Shown: one piece after another, positions 17,768-26,155 of the stretch
How the letters are laid out: every line of letters begins with the position of its first letter
Numbering within the stretch: position 1 is the stretch's first letter
Origin: Streptomyces sp. 2131.1
GTDB lineage: Bacteria > Actinomycetota > Actinomycetes > Streptomycetales > Streptomycetaceae
Direction of reading: 5' to 3'
Assembly (NCBI RefSeq): GCF_900105515.1
Contig: NZ_FNSY01000001.1
Coordinates: 5,072,001 to 5,136,000 of the forward strand
DNA: 64,000 nt
Made by a program: the position numbers and the translations under genes
Notes under the pieces: generated by a model
Seen by the model: the letters and a program-made list of their open reading frames with translations, nothing else
The model's database searches: none
What the model was told of the DNA's origin: nothing

Positions 17768-18608
17768 CCGTTGCTTTCCGCGCCTTCTGATCCGCCGCCA
17801 CTGACCGTCCGAACCCTACCGGGGACAGGAACAGCGCGAGGGCCGGGACCAGATACAGCGCCCAGACGCTGAGTTGGAGGACGGTGGGGTCCGGCTGGAA
17901 GTTGAACGTGCCCTTCAGCAGGGTGCCGTACCAGCTGTCCGGCGGGATGGTGGAGCTGATGTCGAACGCCCGGTTCTGCAGGCCGCCGAGGAACTCCGCC
18001 TCCTGGAGGTCGTGCACCCCGTACGCCAGCACACCGGCGGCGACGACCACCAGCATTCCGCCGGTCCAGGTGAAGAACTTCGCCAGGTTGATCTTCAGCG
18101 CGCCCCGGTAGAACAGCCAGCCCAGGACCACCGCCGTGGCGATGCCGAGGACCGCGCCGATCATCGGGTGCCAGCCGTCGTCCGCCGCGTGCACCGCGCG
18201 CCACACGAACAACGAGGTCTCCAGGCCCTCCCGGCCGACCGCGAGGAGCGCGGTGGCGACGAGCGCGCCGGTGCCCATGGCGAGCGCCGCGTCGAGCTTG
18301 CCGTGCAGCTCCGCCTTGAGGTGGCGCGCGGTCCGCCGCATCCAGAAGACCATCCACGTCACCAGGCCCACCGAGACGATCGACAGCGAACCGCCGAGCG
18401 CCTCCTGCGCCTTGAACGTCATCTCCTGCGAGCCGAATTCGAGCCCGGCGCCGAAGGCGAGGCTGACGACGACCGCGACGGCCACACCGATCCAGATCGG
18501 CAGCAGCCGGTCGCGGTTGCCGGTCTTCACCAGGTACGCGATGAGGATGCAGACGACCAGGCTGGCCTCCAGGCCCTCACGCAGCCCGATCAGGAAGTTG
18601 CTGAACAC
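17640..18608 (-). CDS. efeU: iron permease EfeU (FTR1/OFeT family)
   Basis: Seven-helix membrane permease that imports iron, partner of EfeO and EfeB. It shows both iron-binding REXXE motifs: LREGLEASL at residues 9-17 and GREGLETSLFVW in the middle. After the last membrane helix (LVPALALFLSPVGFG) it carries an unusual hydrophilic tail of about 50 residues rich in Gly, Asp and Arg. That tail overlaps the start of the downstream lipoprotein gene by 128 bp. A frameshift or read-through near the normal end could have produced it. Start ATG at 18608. Confidence 0.92.
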   Translation of the reverse strand: MFSNFLIGLREGLEASLVVCILIAYLVKTGNRDRLLPIWIGVAVAVVVSLAFGAGLEFGSQEMTFKAQEALGGSLSIVSVGLVTWMVFWMRRTARHLKAELHGKLDAALAMGTGALVATALLAVGREGLETSLFVWRAVHAADDGWHPMIGAVLGIATAVVLGWLFYRGALKINLAKFFTWTGGMLVVVAAGVLAYGVHDLQEAEFLGGLQNRAFDISSTIPPDSWYGTLLKGTFNFQPDPTVLQLSVWALYLVPALALFLSPVGFGRSVAADQKARKATDEKSEAGAAGDGTRGGDGAGPDGERVRDGARGAGSRTGGDEG

Positions 18609-18638
18609 GTGTCGGTTCCCTTTCCGCTTCGAGTCCCG

Positions 18639-19898
18639 TTACGAGAACAGCGCCCGGCCCCACCAGTCGTCCTTGTCGCGGACGCCCGGCGGGACGGCGA
18701 AATGCGCCGAACCCACGTGCTGGATGTACTCGTTGAGTGCGTCGTGTGCCGCCAGGCGCCGCTGCAGAGGAACGAACGCCTTGCGGGTGTCGCGCTGGTA
18801 GGCGAGGAAGAACAGCCCCGCGTCGAGCCGGCCGAGGCCGTCGGTGCCGTCCGTGAAGGAGTAGCCCCGGCGCAGGATCGTCGCCCCGTCGTTGCTGTCC
18901 GGGTGGGCGAGGCGCACGTGCGCGGTCGGCAGCATCGCCTTCAGGAACGGCTCGTCGCGCTCCTTGGACTTGCCGACCGGCGCGCCCTCGCCCTTGTCGC
19001 GGCCGAAGACGTCCTCCTGCTCCTGGAGCGAGGTGCGGTCCCAGGTCTCGATGTGCATCCGGATGCGCCGGGCCACCAGGTACGAGCCGCCGGTCATCCA
19101 GTCGGGCCCGTCCCCCTTCCCGGCCCACACGTGCTTGCCGAGGGCTGCCGTGTCGGTGCCGGAGATGTTCCGGGTGCCGTCCTTGAAGCCGAGCATGTTG
19201 CGCGGGGTCTGGGCGTCCGGCGTGGTCGACGACGTCTTGCCGAAACCCAGCTGGGACCAGCGGATCGCGGTGCGGCCCATGCCGATCCTGGCGAGGTTGC
19301 GGATGGCGTGCACGGCCACCTGCGGGTCGTCCGCGCACGCCTGGACGCACAGGTCGCCACCGCTGCGGGACCTGTCGAGGTTGTCGCCGGGGAACTTCGG
19401 CAGGTCCACGAGCGCGGCGGGGCGCCGGTCCTCCAGACCGAAGCGGTCCTTCGCGAACAGCGAGGGTCCGAAGCCGACCGTCAGCGTGAGCCGGGACGGC
19501 TTGAGGCCCAGCGCCTCGCCGGTGTCGTCCGGCGGGGCCTCGGCGAGGCCCCCGTAGGCGCCGTCGCCGACCGCGTGGCCGGCCGTCATCCGCTCGGCCG
19601 CCCGGGTCCACTCCTTGAGCAGCGCGACCAGTTCGGCCCGGTCCTTCGTCGTCACGTCGAACGCGGCGAAGTGCAGCCGGTCCTGGACGGCGGTGGCGAT
19701 ACCGGCCTGGTGCGCGCCGTGGAACGGCACCGCGGCGCCGCTGTCCGCGGCCGGGGCGCCGTCGCCGGAGCGGGCCGCGGCGACGCCGACACCGGCGGCC
19801 GCGGCGCCGAGCGCGAGCCCGGCACCGCCCCAGCCCAGCAGGGCCCGCCGCGACGGGGCGTTGCCGTCGCGGGGCGCCTCGGGGGTCTCCTCGGTCAT
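18639..19898 (-). CDS. efeB: deferrochelatase/DyP-type peroxidase EfeB
   Basis: Heme-containing dye-decolorising peroxidase exported by the Tat system; it handles ferrous iron or heme for the EfeUOB system. The Tat signal SRRALLGWGGAGLALGAAAA is followed by about 360 residues with the DyP signature GFKDGTRN (GxxDG) and the heme-pocket segment RRIRMHIETWDRTSLQEQED. The length of 419 is standard. The gene lies between efeO and efeU with 20-30 bp gaps, so it is co-transcribed. Confidence 0.94.
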   Translation of the reverse strand: MTEETPEAPRDGNAPSRRALLGWGGAGLALGAAAAGVGVAAARSGDGAPAADSGAAVPFHGAHQAGIATAVQDRLHFAAFDVTTKDRAELVALLKEWTRAAERMTAGHAVGDGAYGGLAEAPPDDTGEALGLKPSRLTLTVGFGPSLFAKDRFGLEDRRPAALVDLPKFPGDNLDRSRSGGDLCVQACADDPQVAVHAIRNLARIGMGRTAIRWSQLGFGKTSSTTPDAQTPRNMLGFKDGTRNISGTDTAALGKHVWAGKGDGPDWMTGGSYLVARRIRMHIETWDRTSLQEQEDVFGRDKGEGAPVGKSKERDEPFLKAMLPTAHVRLAHPDSNDGATILRRGYSFTDGTDGLGRLDAGLFFLAYQRDTRKAFVPLQRRLAAHDALNEYIQHVGSAHFAVPPGVRDKDDWWGRALFS

Positions 19899-19921
19899 GC
19901 CCGGAGCCTCTCTTCGGCCGG

Positions 19922-21058
19922 TTACTTCGTCACCGCGGCGGCGAGCTTGGACAGCGGCTCGGCCAGCGCGTTGACCGCGTCCGACAGCTCCTTGCGGTCC
20001 GCCTTGCCGACCTTGTCGTAGGAGGTGAACTCGTACGAGGAGGTGTGCTTGCGGTACTTGTCGAGCAGCTTGTTCAGCTCGGCGAACCGCTTGTCCAGGG
20101 TGGCGGTGAGCGCGGAGTCGTTCTTCGACGCGATCGGCTTCAGGAGGTCGTACGACTGCTCGGCGCCCTCGACGTTGGCCTTGAAGTCGACGAGGTCGGT
20201 GTGGCTGTAGCGCTCCTCCTCACCGGTGACCTTGCCGGTGGCGACCTCGTCGAGGAGCTCCTTGGCGCCGTTGGCCATCGAGGTCGGGGTGATGTCGGCG
20301 GTGCCGACGCGCTTCTGCCAGTCGGTCAGGTCCTTGTACAGGGCCGGCGCGAGCGCCTTCTCCTCGGCGCCCAGCTTCTTGTCCTGCCACAGCGCCTTCT
20401 CCAGGCGGTGCCAGCCGGTCCACTTCTGGGCGTCCTCCAGGCCGTCCGCCCGCACGTCGACCTTGGGGTCGATGTCGCCGAAGGACTCGGCGACGGGCTC
20501 GGTGCGCTCCCAGCCGATACGGGAGTCGGCGTACGCCTTCTTCGCGGCCTCGACGTCACCGGCGGCGACGGCGTCCGTGAAGACCTTGACCTTCGGCAGC
20601 GTCTCGTCGGCCTGCGCCTGCACGTAGGTGCGGTACGCGGCGACGGCCTTGTCCATCTCGGGGCTGCGCTTGGCCGCCTTGCCGCCGCTGACCTCGATCT
20701 TCTGCCGGATGCCGTGGCCCTTCATGCCGGGCTTGCAGGCGATCTCGTACGAACCGGCCTTGATCTCGGCCGTGATGGTGGCCTTGGTGCCGGGGCCGAT
20801 GTTCTCGCGCTCGGCGACGATGCGGTCGTCCGGGAAGAGGACGTAGACCTCGGTGACCTTGGAGCCCTTGTTCTGCACGGCCAGCTCGATGTGCCCGGCC
20901 GGCAGCTTCGTCTTCGAGACCTCGCAGGAGTCGTCCTTGGCGACGACCTGGACGGCCCCGTCACCCTTGCCGTCGCTCTTCTCGGCGCAGCCCGTGACGG
21001 CGGTCAGAGCGGCCGCGGTGGCGGCGGCGGTGACGACGGAGAGACGAACGGCTCGCAT
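19922..21058 (-). CDS. efeO: periplasmic-type iron-binding lipoprotein EfeO
   Basis: Extracellular iron-binding component of EfeUOB. The lipobox TAVTGC is near residue 24, then a cupredoxin-like domain (up to about residue 130), then an M75 domain with the HxxE metal site in GWHRLEKALW. The ATG at 21058 has GGAG nine bases upstream; a longer reading would start inside the promoter. It is the first gene of the operon efeO-efeB-efeU-lipoprotein, with an iron box directly upstream. Confidence 0.94.
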   Translation of the reverse strand: MRAVRLSVVTAAATAAALTAVTGCAEKSDGKGDGAVQVVAKDDSCEVSKTKLPAGHIELAVQNKGSKVTEVYVLFPDDRIVAERENIGPGTKATITAEIKAGSYEIACKPGMKGHGIRQKIEVSGGKAAKRSPEMDKAVAAYRTYVQAQADETLPKVKVFTDAVAAGDVEAAKKAYADSRIGWERTEPVAESFGDIDPKVDVRADGLEDAQKWTGWHRLEKALWQDKKLGAEEKALAPALYKDLTDWQKRVGTADITPTSMANGAKELLDEVATGKVTGEEERYSHTDLVDFKANVEGAEQSYDLLKPIASKNDSALTATLDKRFAELNKLLDKYRKHTSSYEFTSYDKVGKADRKELSDAVNALAEPLSKLAAAVTK

Positions 21059-21110
21059 GGAGGCTCCACATGGGGATGAAGAAGAAGGGAAGAGACCGGA
21101 CAAAGGCAGG

Positions 21111-21140
21111 TGAGGCGGACCTAACTTAACCGAGGCTTAC
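21111..21140 (-). promoter_or_regulatory. iron box (DmdR/IdeR-type) upstream of the efe operon
   Basis: The minus strand at 21111-21129 reads TTAAGTTAGGTCCGCCTCA, matching about 12 of 19 positions of the DmdR/IdeR consensus TTAGGTTAGGCTAACCTAA. A second, weaker overlapping match continues to about 21140. Its location 50-80 bp before efeO and the operon's function support iron repression. It is a motif-based inference. Confidence 0.65.
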
Positions 21141-21238
21141 CTGCCCGCCACCCACCCGTGCAGTGATTCAGCTCTCACTGCCCGGGCCCGGAAACGGAGT
21201 GATCACGGCCGACCCATGGACGAACCTCGCACAGGTAA

Positions 21239-21441
21239 TGCGCAGGTCAAGTCCGGAGGTCCGGAACCACGAGCGGCACTCCGGTCCGGGGATGCGGGAA
21301 CACCGCGACCGGCGGCTCGGGGGCCCTGGCCTCCACCGGCTCCGACGTGCCCACGGGCCGCTGCTCGCCGCTTCGGGCCTGATCGTGGCGGCCGGTGCCG
21401 GAGCGGTCGTCGCGGCGCGCCGCCGCCGTACCACCGCCTGA
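21239..21441 (+). pseudogene. decayed C terminus of an LAXTG-anchored surface protein
   Basis: In one frame (codons from 21239) the reading ends GGSGALASTGSDVPTG. In the next frame, immediately after, it continues PLLAASGLIVAAGAG, then AVVAARRRRTTA and a stop at 21439-21441. Joined, this is a complete class E sortase signal: LAxTG, hydrophobic helix, Arg-rich tail. One base appears to be missing around 21356-21361 (GGGCCGCTG where GGGCCCGCTG would restore the frame). Upstream the first frame is closed by a TAA at 21236, and no start is available. I interpret it as a gene remnant; a sequencing error could explain the frameshift but not the missing front. Confidence 0.55.
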
Positions 21442-21514
21442 TCCGCGCCCCCGGACGGCATCGCCGCCCGGGTGCAGGCCCTTTCGCGGGGCGGGTGCCC
21501 GGGCGGGTGCTTGA

Positions 21515-22195
21515 ATGCCTGACGTGAGCGACTACGACGTACCCGCCGGCACCGACGTCCTGCGCGTGTTCTGCGGCCCCGACGGCCGGCACGGCAACGC
21601 CCTCGCGGTCGTACGCGACGGGCGCCGCATCCCCGTCCGCGCGGACCGGCAGGATCTCGCCGGGAAACTCGGCTTCAGCGAGACCGTGTTCGTCGACGAC
21701 CCCGAGCGCGGGCAGCTCGACATCTACACCCCGGGCCTCCGGCTGCCGTTCGCCGGGCACCCGGTCGTCGGCGCCGCCTGGCTGCTCGACCTGGAGATCC
21801 TGGAGCTGGAGGTGGGCGACGTGTTCGCCCGCCAGGACGGCGAGTTCAGCTGGATCACCGCCCGACCCGAGTGGGCGCCGCCGCGCACCCTCCAGCAGTA
21901 CGCGTCGGCCGCCGAGGTCGACGCGCTCCCGGCGCCGCCGCCCGGCGAGGGCTGGCTCTACGCCTGGGCGTGGGAGGAGGAGGCGGCGGGACGCGTCAGG
22001 GCGCGCGCCTTCCCGCGCAGGGACGACGGGATCACGGAGGACGAAGCGACGGGAGCCGCCGCCCTGTTGCTGAGCGCTCAGCTCGGGCGCGCGCTCAACA
22101 TCACACAGGGCCGCGGCTCCCAGATCCTCACGGCGCCCGCGCCGGACGGCACGGTGGAGATCGGCGGCAGGGTGGTCCTGGCCCATCACGGCTGA
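21515..22195 (+). CDS. PhzF-family protein, short form
   Basis: 226 residues, about 60 shorter than typical PhzF proteins. It has the first-half landmarks HGNALAVV, KLGFSETVFVDD and LPFAGHPVVGAAW, and the second-half EDEATGAAALLLSAQLGR. These are the paired elements of a pseudosymmetric PhzF/DapF fold with the catalytic Glu in FSETVF. Substrate unknown. The start is uncertain: ATG at 21515 or GTG at 21524, neither with a clear RBS. It is unrelated in position to the other PhzF gene at 7.6 kb and only distantly similar to it. Confidence 0.82.
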   Translation: MPDVSDYDVPAGTDVLRVFCGPDGRHGNALAVVRDGRRIPVRADRQDLAGKLGFSETVFVDDPERGQLDIYTPGLRLPFAGHPVVGAAWLLDLEILELEVGDVFARQDGEFSWITARPEWAPPRTLQQYASAAEVDALPAPPPGEGWLYAWAWEEEAAGRVRARAFPRRDDGITEDEATGAAALLLSAQLGRALNITQGRGSQILTAPAPDGTVEIGGRVVLAHHG

Positions 22196-22209
22196 CGGGC
22201 CGAGAGGGC

Positions 22210-22872
22210 TCAGGCGGCGCGGAACTCCTCGCCCAGCTCCCGGAACACGGCGGTGTTCAGCGCGAAGGCGCGCTTGCACTCCTCCACGATCCGCTGCTTC
22301 TCCAGGTCGTCCGCGTTCACCGCGTCAAGCAGCTCGCGGTAACCCCGCTTGAAGGAGGCGGGGTTGGAGATCTCCTGGAAGACGTAGAACCGTACCCCGT
22401 CGCCCTTGCGCGCGAAGCCCCAGGTCTTCTCCGCCTTGTCCCGGATGATCTGACCGCCCGACAGGTCGCCCAGGTAGCGCGTGTAGTGGTGCGCGATGTA
22501 CCCGGCGGGCCAGGTGCGGGCGCACTCGGCGACCCGCCCGGCGTACGCGGCGGTGGCCGGCAGCGGCTCCAGGCCCTCGCGCCAGCCGTCACCGCGCAGA
22601 TGGGCGAGGTCGCGCTCCAGCTCGGCGGTGCGCATCAGCTCCGGCTGTATGAACGGCCCGGCGACCGGGTCGGCGGCCAGCGCCCGGGCACCCTCCTCCA
22701 GCGCCCGGTACACGAACCACAGCTGCTCGGTGTAGCGCGTGTACGCGTCCACCCCGAGGCGCCCGCCGAGCAGGTCGCCCATGAACGTCGAGGTCTCCGC
22801 CTCGGTGTGCTGCTCGTGGGACGCCGTACGGATCAGCGTCGAGAAGGGCGTGGCGGTGACGGTTGCGTCCAA
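22210..22872 (-). CDS. hmuO: heme oxygenase (biliverdin-producing)
   Basis: Opens heme with oxygen to give biliverdin, CO and ferrous iron. The 220-residue protein has the proximal-histidine region IRTASHEQHTEAETSTFMG, the distal-helix glycine motif LGDLSGGQ, and HHYTRYLGDL. The best start is a TTG at 22872 with GGAGG six bases upstream. A longer reading frame would add about 120 proline-rich residues encoded by a tandem repeat, and I reject it. Location next to the Efe operon and an AGGTATACCT palindrome about 100 bp upstream suggest iron-linked control. Confidence 0.9.
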   Translation of the reverse strand: MDATVTATPFSTLIRTASHEQHTEAETSTFMGDLLGGRLGVDAYTRYTEQLWFVYRALEEGARALAADPVAGPFIQPELMRTAELERDLAHLRGDGWREGLEPLPATAAYAGRVAECARTWPAGYIAHHYTRYLGDLSGGQIIRDKAEKTWGFARKGDGVRFYVFQEISNPASFKRGYRELLDAVNADDLEKQRIVEECKRAFALNTAVFRELGEEFRAA

Positions 22873-22977
22873 GGCGGGCCTCCGGGGCCGAGAGGGACGG
22901 GGAGTCCGGGAAGAGACGGAAATATCGGCCCGCCGCAGCTGTCCGCGGTGGCGCGGGCCGATGGCTCGATCTTCCTG

Positions 22978-22994
22978 TTCAGGTATACCTAAGT
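22978..22994 (-). promoter_or_regulatory. palindromic operator candidate upstream of heme oxygenase
   Basis: AGGTATACCT at 22981-22990 is a perfect 10-bp palindrome with flanks giving TTAGGTATACCTGAA on the minus strand, resembling a shortened iron box. It is about 106 bp upstream of the TTG start. The identity of the regulator is unknown. Confidence 0.4.
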
Positions 22995-23052
22995 CAACTC
23001 TTTGCCGACGGCTTGTCGGGAACTGCGGACGTGCCGCCGGACGGTCCGGCGC

Positions 23053-23160
23053 GGGTGCGGCAGGGGTGGGCGGATCCGGCCGGTGTGTGGGTGCGGCAGG
23101 GGTGGGCGGATCCGGCCGGGGTGCGGGTGCGGCAGGGGTGGGCGGATCCGGCCGGGGTGC
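23053..23160 (+). repeat. 36-bp tandem repeat, three copies
   Basis: Units at 23053-23088, 23089-23124 and 23125-23160 each contain GGGTGCGGCAGGGGTGGGCG and GATCCGGCCGG. The last two are identical and the first differs only at its end. The array lies between the TetR gene and hmuO (both minus strand), just after the TetR stop codon, in a 310-bp gap that otherwise holds only the palindrome near hmuO. Confidence 0.9.
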
Positions 23161-23182
23161 GGGCGCTCCCGTCGGCTCCGGG

Positions 23183-23902
23183 TCAGCGGCTCTCGTCGGG
23201 GGCGGTCGAGATGCGGTCGAGCAGTTCGCCGAGCAGGGCGCGCTCACCCGCCGTCAGGGCGCCGGTCCGGGGGAGGAGGGCGTGCAGGGCCACGGCCGCC
23301 GCGGCCGGGCCGGGGGGCGGGGAGGCGGGCGCCTCGGTGGTGATCGCGGCGATGACGGCTTCCCTGGCCAGCCGGGACACGCTCATGTCCCGGCGGTCCT
23401 CGGGGGTGGCGATGAGTGAGAGGGTGGTGCCGCCTCCCACCGCGTGCACCAGGTGGGTGGCGCGCGCCTCGTCGATCCGCAGGCGTCCGGCCTCGGCGAT
23501 CCGGTGGACGTGCGCGCCGAGGATCTCCAGTGCGGCGGTGGCGGCGGGGGAGGGGGTGCCGGGGCTGGGCTGGGCGTACATCAGTGTGTACAGGGCCGGG
23601 TTGGCCAGGCCGAACTCCGTGTTGAAGTTCCAGCCCCTGCGCAGGTCCTCCACCGGGTCGCCCGAGAGTTCCAGCGCGGCCTTCTCGTCGATGTGGCTCG
23701 CGAAGCCGTGGGCGGCCACGGCGTCGAGCAGGCCCTGCTTGTCCCCGAAGAGCCGGTAGATGGTGGGCGCCTGGACGCCGGCCGCGGCGCTGACGGCCCG
23801 GGTCGAGACCGCCTCGCGCCCTTCCTCCGCGAGCAGCCGGGTGGCGGCGGCGATGATCCGTTGGCGGTTGCTATCGGCGGGGGCGGGGCGCTCGGTCTCC
23901 AT
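23183..23902 (-). CDS. TetR-family transcriptional regulator
   Basis: A 239-residue repressor. The N-terminal DNA-binding domain reads RQRIIAAATRLLAEEGREAV then STRAVSAAAGVQAPTIYRLF, and the helical ligand domain extends to the end. The ATG at 23902 gives the usual short N-terminal arm. It is divergent from an NmrA-type NAD(P)-binding protein, and the 144-bp gap contains inverted repeats. It probably represses both genes in response to an unknown, possibly electrophilic or quinone, ligand. Confidence 0.92.
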   Translation of the reverse strand: METERPAPADSNRQRIIAAATRLLAEEGREAVSTRAVSAAAGVQAPTIYRLFGDKQGLLDAVAAHGFASHIDEKAALELSGDPVEDLRRGWNFNTEFGLANPALYTLMYAQPSPGTPSPAATAALEILGAHVHRIAEAGRLRIDEARATHLVHAVGGGTTLSLIATPEDRRDMSVSRLAREAVIAAITTEAPASPPPGPAAAAVALHALLPRTGALTAGERALLGELLDRISTAPDESR

Positions 23903-23912
23903 GGTTTCCGAT

Positions 23913-23968
23913 GATAACGGAATTGTGTTAGCGGTTTGCGCTATCGGCGTTAGCGTGCAACCGTTATC
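23913..23968. promoter_or_regulatory. operator candidates between the TetR and NmrA-like genes
   Basis: TAGCG-GTTTG-CGCTA at 23929-23943 is an inverted repeat. It sits almost centrally between GATAACGG (23913-23920) and CCGTTATC (23961-23968), which are exact inverted copies of each other. This nested symmetry in the shared promoter region of divergent TetR and target genes is typical of an autoregulatory operator. Confidence 0.5.
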
Positions 23969-24046
23969 AGTGGAAACGGTGAGTTGCCGGCGATCCGCCG
24001 GCGTGCCGTGTCCGCGTCCACCGCCATGCCCGCTTCGGAGGTTCCC

Positions 24047-24934
24047 GTGATCGTCGTTACCGCCCCCACCGGCCAGATCGGCCGCCAAGTGCTCGATGCG
24101 CTGCTCGACGGCAGCGAGAAGGTGCGGGTGATCGCCCGCGACCCCGCGAAGATCGCCCCCGAGGCGCGCGAGCGCGTCGAGATTGTCCAGGGTTCCCACA
24201 GCGACCCGCGGGTGCTGAGCCAGGCGTTCGAGGGGGCCGACAGCGTCCTGTGGCTGGTCCCGCCGAACCCCCGCGCCGACGACATCGAGGAGCACTACCT
24301 CGGCTTCACCCGCCCGGCCTGCGAGGCCCTGCGGCAGCAAGGCGTGCGCCGAGTCGTCGGCGTCAGCAGCCTGGGCCGCGGATACGGGAAGCATGCGGGG
24401 CAGCTGTCGGCCGCGTTCGCGATGGACGAGCTGATCGAGAGCACCGGGGTCGGCTACCGCGCCCTGGCGATGCCGTTCTTCATGGAGAACCTGCTGCACC
24501 AGGCCGGCGCGCTGAGGACGGAGGGCGTGCTGTCCGTCCTGGCCGCCCCGGATCGCGCGCTGCCGCTCGTCGCCACCCGCGACATCGCCGCGAAGGCCGC
24601 CCGCCTCCTCGCCGACGGTTCCTGGTCGGGGCAGGAGACGGTCCCGCTGATCGGCCCGGACTCCCTGACGCCCGCCGGGATGGCCCAGGTCCTGTCCGAG
24701 GTCCTGGACCGCCCGGTCCGCTTCGAACGGCCCGACGACGAGGAGTACCGGGCGACGCTGACGCGGTACGGGATGCACGAGGCGTGGGCCCAGGGCCTGC
24801 TCGACATGGCCGCCGCCCAGGAGGACGGCATCTACGACCCCGAGTGGCGCACCCTGGACGCCCCGGCCCCCACCGGCTTCCGCCAGTGGTGCCGGGATGT
24901 GCTGATACCCGCGGTGGAGGCTACGGGAGCGTGA
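24047..24934 (+). CDS. NmrA/atypical SDR NAD(P)H-binding protein
   Basis: A 295-residue extended/atypical SDR, similar to quinone oxidoreductase QorB and NmrA-type redox sensors. It begins VIVVTAPTGQIGRQVLDALL, the dinucleotide-binding turn, and lacks a catalytic Tyr-x3-Lys. The GTG at 24047 with GGAGG five bases upstream is the start; an earlier ATG has none. It is under the divergent TetR gene's likely control. Its end overlaps the 3' end of the convergent map gene by 14 bp. Confidence 0.88.
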   Translation: MIVVTAPTGQIGRQVLDALLDGSEKVRVIARDPAKIAPEARERVEIVQGSHSDPRVLSQAFEGADSVLWLVPPNPRADDIEEHYLGFTRPACEALRQQGVRRVVGVSSLGRGYGKHAGQLSAAFAMDELIESTGVGYRALAMPFFMENLLHQAGALRTEGVLSVLAAPDRALPLVATRDIAAKAARLLADGSWSGQETVPLIGPDSLTPAGMAQVLSEVLDRPVRFERPDDEEYRATLTRYGMHEAWAQGLLDMAAAQEDGIYDPEWRTLDAPAPTGFRQWCRDVLIPAVEATGA

Positions 24935-25778
24935 GGATGTCCGCGCCGGTCTCCGTCACGACGAGCGTGTGCTCGAACTGCGCGGTGCGCTTGCGGTCCT
25001 TCGTCACCACGGTCCAGCCGTCGTCCCACATGTCGTAGTCGTGGCTGCCGAGCGTCAGCATCGGCTCGATGGTGAACGTCATGCCGGGCTTCATCACGGT
25101 GGTGGCGTGCGGGCTGTCGTAGTGCGGCACGATGAGCCCGGAGTGGAACGAGGTGTTGATCCCGTGGCCGGTGAAGTCCCGGACCACGCCGTACCCGAAG
25201 CGCTTCGCGTACGACTCGATGACCCGCCCGATCACGTTGATCTGCCGGCCCGGCTTCACGGCCTTGATCGCGCGCCGCAGCGACTCCTCGGTGCGCTCGA
25301 CGAGCAGCCGCGACTCCTCGTCGACGTCACCGCAGAGGTACGTGGCGTTGTTGTCGCCGTGCACCCCGTTGATGTACGCGGTCACGTCGAGGTTCACGAT
25401 GTCGCCGTCGCGCAGCACGGTGGAGTCCGGGATGCCGTGGCAGATCACCTCGTTGAGCGAGGTGCACAGCGACTTGGGGAAGCCGCGGTAGCCCAGCGTC
25501 GACGGGTATGCCCCGTGGTCGCACATGAACTCGTGGGCGACGCGGTCGAGTTCGTCCGTCGTGACACCCGGGGCGATGAGCTTGGCGGCCTCGGCCATCG
25601 CCTGCGCGGCGATCCGTCCCGCGACGCGCATGCGCTCGACGGTGTCGGCGTCCTGCACCTCCGGCCCGGTGTAGGGCGTCGGAGCCGGCTTGCCCACATA
25701 CTCGGGGCGCCGGATGTTTCCGGGCACGGAACGGACGGGAGTGATCTCCCCTGGTACGAGCAGCGACTGGCCAGACAT
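24921..25778 (-). CDS. map: type I methionine aminopeptidase
   Basis: Removes the initiator methionine from nascent proteins. At 285 residues it has the N-terminal extension seen in actinobacterial Map proteins (GNIRRPEYVGKP). The five metal ligands are visible in order: NLDVT (Asp), HGDNN (Asp), FTGHGI (His), FTIEPM (Glu) and AQFEHTLVV (Glu). The ATG at 25778 (MSGQSLLVPGE) is used; an upstream in-frame start would extend over the promoter of the next gene. Housekeeping. Confidence 0.95.
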   Translation of the reverse strand: MSGQSLLVPGEITPVRSVPGNIRRPEYVGKPAPTPYTGPEVQDADTVERMRVAGRIAAQAMAEAAKLIAPGVTTDELDRVAHEFMCDHGAYPSTLGYRGFPKSLCTSLNEVICHGIPDSTVLRDGDIVNLDVTAYINGVHGDNNATYLCGDVDEESRLLVERTEESLRRAIKAVKPGRQINVIGRVIESYAKRFGYGVVRDFTGHGINTSFHSGLIVPHYDSPHATTVMKPGMTFTIEPMLTLGSHDYDMWDDGWTVVTKDRKRTAQFEHTLVVTETGADILTLP

Positions 25779-25833
25779 GCCAGCGAGTCTAACCAGCGTG
25801 TCCGGGGCACCATGGCACAGAGGAAAGGATCCG

Positions 25834-26073
25834 ATGATGGCCCTGTTCAAGAAGCGCACGGTCGGCAAGCCGGGCGAGTGGTTCTACTGCCTGGAGCACA
25901 AGAAGGTCGAAGAAGGCCCCGAGTGCCCGGCGAAGGACCGCTTCGGCCCGTACGCCTCCCGGCAGGAGGCGCAGCACGCGATGGAGACCGCCCAGGAACG
26001 GAACCTGGAGTGGGACACCGACCCCAAGTGGCACGACCGCAAGGGTCAGGACGAGGACGGCCAGGCGGGCTGA
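25834..26073 (+). CDS. small conserved hypothetical protein (79 residues)
   Basis: A short acidic, soluble protein with RBS GAGGAAAGG before ATGATG. It contains two cysteines in FYCLEHKKVEEGPECPAKDRF, suggesting a metal or redox site, then a helix SRQEAQHAMETAQERN. Proteins of this kind are widespread in Streptomyces but I know no function. It is divergent from map with only 55 bp between them. Confidence 0.8.
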   Translation: MMALFKKRTVGKPGEWFYCLEHKKVEEGPECPAKDRFGPYASRQEAQHAMETAQERNLEWDTDPKWHDRKGQDEDGQAG

Positions 26074-26155
26074 CGGGGCCGCCGGGCCTTCGGGCGCGGG
26101 GCGGGGCCGCTGGGGCGGCCGGGCGCGCGGCCGGTCACGGCCGCACGCCCATGCC

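Noticed and set aside
23053..23160. CRISPR array
   Set aside because: Units are directly adjacent with no spacers and there are no cas genes in the window.
22873..23247. Proline-repeat N-terminal extension of heme oxygenase
   Set aside because: It is produced by the 36-bp tandem repeat and overlaps the TetR stop; the TTG with GGAGG gives a normal heme oxygenase.
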